Assembly: GCF_947503125.1 (NCBI RefSeq)
Contig: NZ_CANNCR010000005.1
Span: forward strand, 62,001-126,000
DNA length: 64,000 nt
Origin: an uncultured Metabacillus sp.
Lineage (GTDB): Bacteria > Bacillota > Bacilli > Bacillales > Bacillaceae
Direction of reading: 5' to 3'
The notes under the pieces are model-generated. The model searched no databases. It was not told the DNA's origin and worked only from the letters and a program-made list of their open reading frames with translations. The translations under genes and the position numbers were made by a program. Of this stretch, positions 57,903-64,000 are shown piece after piece (positions within the stretch are counted from its first letter, which is position 1; each line of letters starts with the position of its first letter).

Positions 57903-59264
57903 TTAAGAAGAAAGACGAATCTTTTCTTCTGTTTGGATTGGCTCGTCAATTACCCTTACAAATTGTCCTTCGTTGTAAGGATAGCCGGCCTTTATTATTT
58001 TTACTTTTACAATCTTACCGACCATTTCTTCCGAAGCAGGGAAAACGACCTTTAAGTAATTATCAGTATAGCCTACATATAAGCCTTCGTTATCCGTTTC
58101 TTTAAATGGTTCCTCTGGAATGACTTCCAATACCTCATTTTCAAACTGTGAGGCATATTCTTTTGCTAATTGGTCAGATAATTCAATGAGGCGATGGACA
58201 CGTTCATTTTTAATGTCCTCATCAACTTGGTTATCCATTCGAGCAGCAGGTGTGCCAGTCCGTTGCGAATACGGGAAAACGTGCAGTTCTGAAAACGAAT
58301 ACTTTTTAATAAAGTTAAAAGTTTCCATAAATTCTTCTTCAGTTTCTCCCGGGAATCCAACAATAACATCTGACGTAATCGCTAAACCAGGTAAAGCTTC
58401 TTTTAAACGATCTAGTCTTTCAGCAAAGAATTCCATCGTATATTTTCGACGCATACGTTTTAATACTGTATCTGAACCGGATTGGATCGGAATGTGCAGA
58501 TGGCGAACAACCTTCTTTGATTTTTTCAAAACCTCAATAACTTCATCAGAAATTTGGCTTGCTTCAATCGATGAGATACGAATGCGTTTTAAGCCTTCTA
58601 CTTGTTCTTCCAAGTCGCTTAAAAGCATCGCAAGGTTATAATCCTTTAAATCCTCACCGTATCCGCCTGTATGAATACCTGTTAAAACAATTTCCTTATA
58701 GCCAGCATTTACAAGCTGCTGTGCTTGGGCAACAACCTCTTTTGGATCACGTGATCGCATTAAGCCTCGCGCCCATGGGATAATACAAAACGTACAGAAA
58801 TTATTACAGCCTTCTTGAATTTTTAATGAAGCTCGTGTGCGATCGGTAAATGAAGGTACATCAAGCTCTTCATATACGCGGGTTTTCATAATATTTCGCA
58901 CACCATTAATTGGTTGTCTTTCTTTTTTAAATTGCTCAATATAGTCCAGCATCTTCACTCGATCTTGTGTTCCAACAACAATATCTACACCAGGTATCGC
59001 CATAATTTCTGCCGGAGAGGTTTGAGCATAGCAGCCTGTCACACAAATAACAGCATCAGGGTTTTTACGAATTGCACGGCGAATAACCTGACGGCTTTTT
59101 TTATCCCCTGTATTCGTTACTGTACATGTATTGATAACATAAACATCTGCGATTTGTTCGTACTCTGTACGTTCATAGCCAGCCTCTTTAAATAATTGCC
59201 AAATGGCTTCTGTTTCATAATGATTTACTTTACAACCTAATGTATGAAAGGCAACTGTAGCCAT
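57903..59264 (-). CDS. mtaB: tRNA t6A37 methylthiotransferase MtaB
   Basis: A 453-residue radical-SAM enzyme that adds a methylthio group to t6A37 in tRNA. The N-terminal UPF0004 domain holds three cysteines for the second cluster (TLGCKVN, INTCTVT, VTGCYAQ). The radical-SAM CxxxCxxC is CNNFCTFC near residue 150, and a C-terminal TRAM domain (about 370-435) binds tRNA. I prefer ATG 59264, seven bases after GAGGTG; the ATG one codon earlier is too close. It follows rsmE with only a few bases between. Confidence 0.95.
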   Translation of the reverse strand: MATVAFHTLGCKVNHYETEAIWQLFKEAGYERTEYEQIADVYVINTCTVTNTGDKKSRQVIRRAIRKNPDAVICVTGCYAQTSPAEIMAIPGVDIVVGTQDRVKMLDYIEQFKKERQPINGVRNIMKTRVYEELDVPSFTDRTRASLKIQEGCNNFCTFCIIPWARGLMRSRDPKEVVAQAQQLVNAGYKEIVLTGIHTGGYGEDLKDYNLAMLLSDLEEQVEGLKRIRISSIEASQISDEVIEVLKKSKKVVRHLHIPIQSGSDTVLKRMRRKYTMEFFAERLDRLKEALPGLAITSDVIVGFPGETEEEFMETFNFIKKYSFSELHVFPYSQRTGTPAARMDNQVDEDIKNERVHRLIELSDQLAKEYASQFENEVLEVIPEEPFKETDNEGLYVGYTDNYLKVVFPASEEMVGKIVKVKIIKAGYPYNEGQFVRVIDEPIQTEEKIRLSS

Positions 59265-59270
59265 CATTCA

Positions 59271-60026
59271 TCACCTCGATAATTCGAAATAATACGAAAC
59301 AGCTGATAATACATATAAAGGTGCTGTTTCTGTTCTTAAAATTCTTGGACCAAAGCTGCAAGTAAGAAAACCTTCTCCTTCGAGCTTTGCCACCTCTTGC
59401 TCCGTTAATCCACCTTCAGGGCCAAAAACGACAAATAACGACCCGCCCTCTGTTAATTTTGTGAAAGCCTTAGCGAGGTTTTTTTTCTCACCTTGCTTAG
59501 CCGATTCCTCATAGGCAACAATCTTAACATCGTAATCTGCAGCATGCTTTAATAAATCTGCGAACTGACAAGGTTCAAATACAGATGGAACTTTATTGCG
59601 ATATGATTGCTCAGCTGCTTCTTTAGCAATTTTTCTCCAACGATCAAGCTTTTTTCCGACCTTCTTAGGTTCGAGTTTAACGATTGAACGAGCAGCATTA
59701 AAAGGGATAAAGGAAGCAGCACCTAATTCGGTTCCCTTTTGAATAATCCATTCGAGTTTATCCCCTTTAGGCAGCCCGCTCGCTATGACGACCTCTATCG
59801 GAAGCTCATGGTTTACCGTCATCCATTCTAGTATAAAACAGTTTACTTGGTCATTGGTAATTTCAGCAATTTCACAAAGCACTTCAAACCCATCCTTTGT
59901 ACAGCAAACAAGCCGACTACCTTCTTGCATGCGCAATACACGGGAAATATGATGGACATCATCACCGGTAATGTAGATAGTTGATTCAAGATTAGCTTTT
60001 ACTTCTTCGATAAAATACCGTTGCAT
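59271..60026 (-). CDS. rsmE: 16S rRNA (uracil1498-N3)-methyltransferase RsmE
   Basis: A 251-residue SPOUT methyltransferase. A PUA-like N-terminal domain (about 1-70) is followed by the knotted catalytic domain with LFVVFGPEGGLTEQEV and LGPRILRTETAPLYVL, here read as FGPRILRTETAPL. It methylates U1498 in the decoding centre of 16S rRNA. ATG 60026 lies after GGGGTGG. It belongs to the dnaJ-prmA-rsmE-mtaB operon. Confidence 0.95.
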   Translation of the reverse strand: MQRYFIEEVKANLESTIYITGDDVHHISRVLRMQEGSRLVCCTKDGFEVLCEIAEITNDQVNCFILEWMTVNHELPIEVVIASGLPKGDKLEWIIQKGTELGAASFIPFNAARSIVKLEPKKVGKKLDRWRKIAKEAAEQSYRNKVPSVFEPCQFADLLKHAADYDVKIVAYEESAKQGEKKNLAKAFTKLTEGGSLFVVFGPEGGLTEQEVAKLEGEGFLTCSFGPRILRTETAPLYVLSAVSYYFELSR

Positions 60027-60088
60027 AGCAGCCACCCCTATTATTGTTTGACACTTTGTAAAAACAGGGGTCTGCTGCCCCTAATACT

Positions 60089-61027
60089 TCAATGCTTCCT
60101 TGCAATAAACGCAATCCAATCTTCCATAGCCATTGTTTCTTCTATTATAAAACCAGCTTTTTGAAGTGCATCCTTCACTTCTTGCTTTTTATTTTGAATG
60201 ATACCTGATGTAATGAATGTTCCGCCTTGGTTCAAGACATCATAGGCCTTATCAATAAATCGAACAATAATTTCCGCCAATATATTTGATACAATGAGGT
60301 CTGTTGGACCTTCAATTCCATCCAATAGATTGTTTTGCGAAACAGAAACAACATTTTGCACTTTGTTTAGCTTACAATTGATTCGCGCACTTTCTACTGC
60401 CACATGATCTAAATCAAGGGCATGAATTTCTTTAGCTCCAAGCAAAGCAGCTGCAATTGATAATACCCCTGATCCTGTACCAACATCGACCACGCGATCA
60501 CCTTCTTGAACCGTCCGTTCTAACGCCTGGATACAAAGGACAGTTGTTGGATGTGTACCAGTCCCAAATGCCATCCCTGGATCAAGCTCAATAATTAATT
60601 CATCTGAACTGACAGGCTCATAAATCTCCCATGTTGGAACAATCGTAAACTTTTCAGAGATTTTCACTGGATGATAATATTTTTTCCAAGCTGTTGCCCA
60701 TTCTTCTTCATTTACTTCACTAATCGTGATCTGGTTTTTCCCGAGATCAATATCATATACAAGCAAATTGTTGATAGCTGCTTTTATCCCGTCAACTGTT
60801 TCACCAAGAAAACTATTGATTGGTAAATACGCTTTTACAACAACCCCTTCTTCAGGGTAATCTGTCGGATCTAGTTGGTAGATTTCTCCTAAAGCTGTAC
60901 TTCTTTCCTTAACAAAATCAGCAATATCCTCAATAACTACTCCGCTTGCTCCAGCCTCATGCAGGATATTTGAAATGGGTTCAACCGCTTCTTGTGTTGT
61001 ATGAATACTAAATTCTGACCACTTCAT
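60089..61027 (-). CDS. prmA: Ribosomal protein L11 methyltransferase PrmA
   Basis: A 312-residue methyltransferase with a substrate-binding N-terminal domain (about 1-75) and a SAM-binding domain with motif [16 protein letters not shown]. It also has the [15 protein letters not shown] motif and the active-site NILAEII. It trimethylates L11. ATG 61027 gives [10 protein letters not shown], aligned with the family; five codons further upstream are not conserved. It lies between dnaJ and rsmE, 52 bases after dnaJ. Confidence 0.95.
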   Translation of the reverse strand: MKWSEFSIHTTQEAVEPISNILHEAGASGVVIEDIADFVKERSTALGEIYQLDPTDYPEEGVVVKAYLPINSFLGETVDGIKAAINNLLVYDIDLGKNQITISEVNEEEWATAWKKYYHPVKISEKFTIVPTWEIYEPVSSDELIIELDPGMAFGTGTHPTTVLCIQALERTVQEGDRVVDVGTGSGVLSIAAALLGAKEIHALDLDHVAVESARINCKLNKVQNVVSVSQNNLLDGIEGPTDLIVSNILAEIIVRFIDKAYDVLNQGGTFITSGIIQNKKQEVKDALQKAGFIIEETMAMEDWIAFIARKH

Positions 61028-61079
61028 ATCTACCAACTCCAATCCTTCTAACTATATCTTTACTTAATAAATTTTTTAT

Positions 61080-62201
61080 TTAATCCCCTTTGAACGCTCG
61101 CTTTACCTTATCAAAAAAGCTTTCTTCATGTTCATCGGGCTTTGCCCCGCTAATTTCCGCGAATTCACGTAATAATTCCTTTTGTTTTTCAGTTAAGTTT
61201 GTTGGGGTTAATACGCGTAAGATGACGTATTGGTCACCTTGGCCATAACCTCTAACATTTGGAACCCCTTTTCCAGTCAAGCGGAATTTTTTACCTGTTT
61301 GTGTTCCTGCTGGAACCTTTAGCTTTATTTTGCCATGAAGTGTTGGAATCTCGATCTCGTCTCCAAGCGCTGCCTGAGCAAATGTTAAAGGCATTTCACA
61401 ATAGATGTCATCGCCATCTCTTTCAAAAAATTCATGTTCTGTTACATGGAAAACGACATATAAATCACCAGGAGGTCCTCCATTAACTCCTGGTTCACCC
61501 TGTCCTGAAACACGCAATTGCTGACCATCGTCAACACCTGCAGGAATTTTCACTTGAATCTTTTTGCGTTTCTTTACCTTACCAGTTCCGCGGCATGTTC
61601 CACATTTATGCTTAATCATTTTACCTGTTCCTTCACAATGATGGCATACACGACGGTTAACGATTCTGCCAAATGGAGTATTTTGCTCCACATTTAATTG
61701 GCCGCTGCCGCCACAATGTGTACAAGTTTCAGGCTTTGTCCCTTTTTGTGCACCAGAACCATTACATGTTTCACATGTTTCATCTCTTGGGATCTCAATC
61801 GTTGTTTCTTTCCCGAAAACAGCTTCTTCAAAGTCTAATGTCATTGTGTACTGCAGGTCAGCACCTTGTCTTGGTGCATTCGGATCACGTCTTCTTGTTC
61901 CTCCGCCAAAGATTGAACTAAAAATATCCTCAAAGCCAAAGCCATCCCCACCGAAGCCAGCACCACCGCCAAAGCCTTGATTTGGATCTGTATGACCAAA
62001 CTGATCATAGTGTGCTTTCTTTTGATCATCACTTAAGGTTTCATAGGCTTCTTTGATTTCTTTAAATTTATCTGCTGCGTCTGCTTCTTTATTAATATCA
62101 GGATGGTATTGCTTCGAAAGCTTACGATAAGCTTTTTTTATCTCATCTTTGGTCGCGTTCTTACTTAACCCAAGGACTTCATAGTAATCACGCTTGCTCA
62201 T
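61080..62201 (-). CDS. dnaJ: Co-chaperone DnaJ
   Basis: A 373-residue Hsp40 of type I. The J domain (1-70) contains YHPDIN, the HPD that stimulates DnaK ATPase. A G/F-rich linker (about 73-105) follows. Four zinc-finger repeats ([32 protein letters not shown]) span about 145-205, then two C-terminal substrate domains. It partners DnaK, encoded immediately upstream, and a terminator lies between the two. Confidence 0.97.
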   Translation of the reverse strand: MSKRDYYEVLGLSKNATKDEIKKAYRKLSKQYHPDINKEADAADKFKEIKEAYETLSDDQKKAHYDQFGHTDPNQGFGGGAGFGGDGFGFEDIFSSIFGGGTRRRDPNAPRQGADLQYTMTLDFEEAVFGKETTIEIPRDETCETCNGSGAQKGTKPETCTHCGGSGQLNVEQNTPFGRIVNRRVCHHCEGTGKMIKHKCGTCRGTGKVKKRKKIQVKIPAGVDDGQQLRVSGQGEPGVNGGPPGDLYVVFHVTEHEFFERDGDDIYCEMPLTFAQAALGDEIEIPTLHGKIKLKVPAGTQTGKKFRLTGKGVPNVRGYGQGDQYVILRVLTPTNLTEKQKELLREFAEISGAKPDEHEESFFDKVKRAFKGD

Positions 62202-62365
62202 AATTTCTCACTCCCGATTTTCTCACATAAAGTAAATTGTATCACTCAAAAGAGAGGAAAAGCAACAAATAGTTCTCCAGTTTGTTGCTGTATCATATGC
62301 TTTTTACTATCATGATGAATGATTATGTGATTAAAGTAGATGGTTGAAGTTTAGCCTTTTACCCC

Positions 62366-62405
62366 AAAAAAAGTCAAAGTCAAGACAAGCCTGACTTTGA
62401 CTTTT
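62366..62405 (-). terminator. Terminator between dnaK and dnaJ
   Basis: AAAAGTCAAAGTCA and TGACTTTGACTTTT form a perfect 14-bp stem around nine bases. On the minus strand T residues follow. It would make dnaK more abundant than dnaJ. Confidence 0.9.
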
Positions 62406-62418
62406 CACCAAAGGGGGA

Positions 62419-63999
62419 TTATTTATCGTCGTCTTTCACTTCTTCAAATTCAGCATCTACAACGTCATCTGCAGCTTTGCCACTAGCAGCTTCTCCGCCT
62501 TGCTGAGCCTGAGCTTGCTTTGCAGCCTCTTCGTAAAGTTTGACAGAAAGCTCTTGAACGATGTTTTGAAGTGCGTCTTTTTTCGCTTTGATTTCTTCTA
62601 AATCGTTTTTCTCAATCGCAGCCTTTAAAGCGTCTTTTGCTTCGTTTGCTTTCGTTACCTCTGCCTCATCAACTTTACCTTCTAGATCTTTTAATGTTTT
62701 TTCAGTTGTGAACACTAATTGATCTGCTTCATTGCGAAGCTCAACTTCTTCTTTACGTTTTTTATCAGCATCCGCATTTTCTTCTGCTTCTCTTACCATA
62801 CGTTCAATTTCTTCATCTGATAAGCCTGTAGAAGATTTAATCGTAATAGCTTGCTCTTTATTTGTACCAAGATCTTTTGCACGAACATTTACGATACCGT
62901 TTTTGTCGATATCAAAAGATACTTCAATTTGAGGTACACCTCGTGGTGCTGGCGGAATGTCTGTTAATTGGAAACGACCTAATGTTTTATTATCAGCCGC
63001 CATTGGACGTTCACCTTGCAGCACGTGAATATCTACTGCTGTTTGATTATCAGCTGCAGTTGAGAACACTTGTGACTTACTTGTTGGAATCGTTGTATTA
63101 CGATCAATTAGCTTTGTGAATACACCGCCCATTGTTTCGATACCTAATGAAAGCGGAGTTACGTCAAGTAGTACAACATCTTTAACATCGCCAGTGATAA
63201 CGCCACCTTGAATGGACGCACCTAGAGCAACAACCTCATCAGGATTAACTCCTTTATGCGGTTCTTTGCCTAGAGCTTTTTTAATCGCTTCTTGCACAGC
63301 AGGAATACGAGTTGAACCACCAACAAGAATCACTTTGTCAATCTCACTTGCAGAAAGGCCAGCATCGCTTAATGCTTGGCGAACAGGTCCCATTGTTCTT
63401 TCTACTAAATCAGCTGATAGCTCATCAAATTTAGCACGTGTTAAGCTTACTTCTAAGTGAAGCGGACCCGCTTCTCCAGCTGTGATAAATGGAAGTGAAA
63501 TTTGTGTTGATGTTACACCTGAAAGATCTTTTTTCGCTTTTTCAGCTGCATCTTTTAAGCGTTGTAACGCCATTTTATCTTTAGACAGATCAATGCCGTT
63601 ATCTTTTTTGAATTCAGCAACTAAATAATCAATGATGACTTGGTCGAAGTCATCTCCACCCAAACGGTTGTCACCGGCAGTTGAGCGAACTTCAAATACA
63701 CCGTCTCCAAGCTCAAGAACAGATACATCAAATGTACCGCCGCCGAGGTCATAAACTAGGATCGTTTGATCTTCATCCGTTTTGTCTAAACCATATGCTA
63801 ATGCAGCAGCAGTTGGTTCATTGATGATACGCTCTACTTCAAGACCTGCAATCTTACCAGCATCTTTTGTTGCTTGACGCTCAGCATCATTAAAATAAGC
63901 TGGCACAGTAATAACTGCTTTTGTAACGGGCTCGCCTAAATATTCTTCAGCATAAGATTTTAAGTGTTGAAGGATAATCGCTGAAATCTCCTGTGGAGT
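62419..63999 (-). CDS. dnaK: Chaperone DnaK (Hsp70), N-terminus outside the window
   Basis: The visible 526 residues are most of Hsp70; about 85 N-terminal residues lie beyond base 64000. The ATPase domain shows [40 protein letters not shown] and [18 protein letters not shown], and [13 protein letters not shown] near the adenosine pocket. The linker [18 protein letters not shown] leads to the peptide-binding domain and lid, ending in an acidic tail ([14 protein letters not shown]). The reading frame is open to the edge, so the ATG at 63906 is internal. The upstream hrcA-grpE region and CIRCE element are not in view. Confidence 0.98.
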   Translation of the reverse strand, partial: TPQEISAIILQHLKSYAEEYLGEPVTKAVITVPAYFNDAERQATKDAGKIAGLEVERIINEPTAAALAYGLDKTDEDQTILVYDLGGGTFDVSVLELGDGVFEVRSTAGDNRLGGDDFDQVIIDYLVAEFKKDNGIDLSKDKMALQRLKDAAEKAKKDLSGVTSTQISLPFITAGEAGPLHLEVSLTRAKFDELSADLVERTMGPVRQALSDAGLSASEIDKVILVGGSTRIPAVQEAIKKALGKEPHKGVNPDEVVALGASIQGGVITGDVKDVVLLDVTPLSLGIETMGGVFTKLIDRNTTIPTSKSQVFSTAADNQTAVDIHVLQGERPMAADNKTLGRFQLTDIPPAPRGVPQIEVSFDIDKNGIVNVRAKDLGTNKEQAITIKSSTGLSDEEIERMVREAEENADADKKRKEEVELRNEADQLVFTTEKTLKDLEGKVDEAEVTKANEAKDALKAAIEKNDLEEIKAKKDALQNIVQELSVKLYEEAAKQAQAQQGGEAASGKAADDVVDAEFEEVKDDDK

Positions 64000-64000
64000 A

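Noticed and set aside
63906-63906. ATG at 63906 as the start of dnaK
   Set aside because: The frame stays open to the window edge and encodes conserved DnaK sequence ([20 protein letters not shown]), so the true start lies outside.

Overview
The window is a stretch of chromosome from a low-GC, endospore-forming member of the Bacillaceae. The gene order follows the Bacillus subtilis block that runs from gluP (yqgP) through pst, sodA, ispG, ispH, sigA-dnaG, glyQS, era and floA to dnaJ-dnaK almost gene for gene. Spore genes (spoVAF, yqfC, yqfD), a glyQS T-box and the Bacillus-type PpsR/CcpN pair support this. I assigned no species. Most genes are on the minus strand, including the highly expressed sigA, rpsU and dnaK, so the minus strand is probably the leading strand. 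I see no prophage, intact insertion sequence, CRISPR array, tRNA or rRNA.

Layout. 0-6.4 kb: a stand-alone spoVAF, a frameshifted membrane-anchored gene, rhomboid protease gluP, small yqgO, a DUF92 membrane protein, yqgN and rpmG. 6.4-9.3 kb: a glycosyltransferase with a small partner, and a divergent two-gene unit (membrane coiled-coil protein plus MltG/YceG-like exported protein). 9.3-19.6 kb: a phosphate region with pstS-pstC-pstA-pstB, phoU beyond a terminator, and a Na/Pi cotransporter with a PhoU-like tail, interspersed with an MFS protein, sodA and a DUF456 protein. 19.6-27.3 kb: a chemoreceptor, yqfZ-ispG, small genes, yqfW, and a zinc-uptake operon znuC-znuB-zur. 27.3-34 kb: nfo-cshB, yqfQ, ispH, trmK-yqfO and cccA. 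34-44.4 kb: sigA-dnaG-yqxD, ppsR-ccpN and glyQ-glyS under a T-box. 44.4-52.8 kb: a compact run recO, yqzL, era, cdd, dgkA, ybeY, pgpH, phoH, yqfD, yqfC. 52.8-64 kb: floA and nfeD, yqeY-rpsU, deoC, and mtaB-rsmE-prmA-dnaJ, with dnaK cut by the window edge.

Functional themes are phosphate uptake and signalling, isoprenoid synthesis (ispG, ispH), zinc homeostasis, the replication/transcription core (dnaG, sigA), ribosome and tRNA maturation (era, ybeY, rsmE, prmA, mtaB, trmK, rpsU, rpmG) and protein folding (dnaJ, dnaK).

The coding content is conserved and ordinary. The most unusual material is intergenic. Six copies of a 51-178 bp structured repeat all lie in the same chromosomal orientation, beside gene 3' ends, and show base changes that preserve pairing. 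A second family of terminator-like repeats has GGCTGTCTCA arms. Other points of interest are a terminator hairpin that overlaps the yqfC ribosome binding site, a terminator separating pstB from phoU, and candidate Pho, CcpA and zinc operators. I found no convincing undescribed multigene system.
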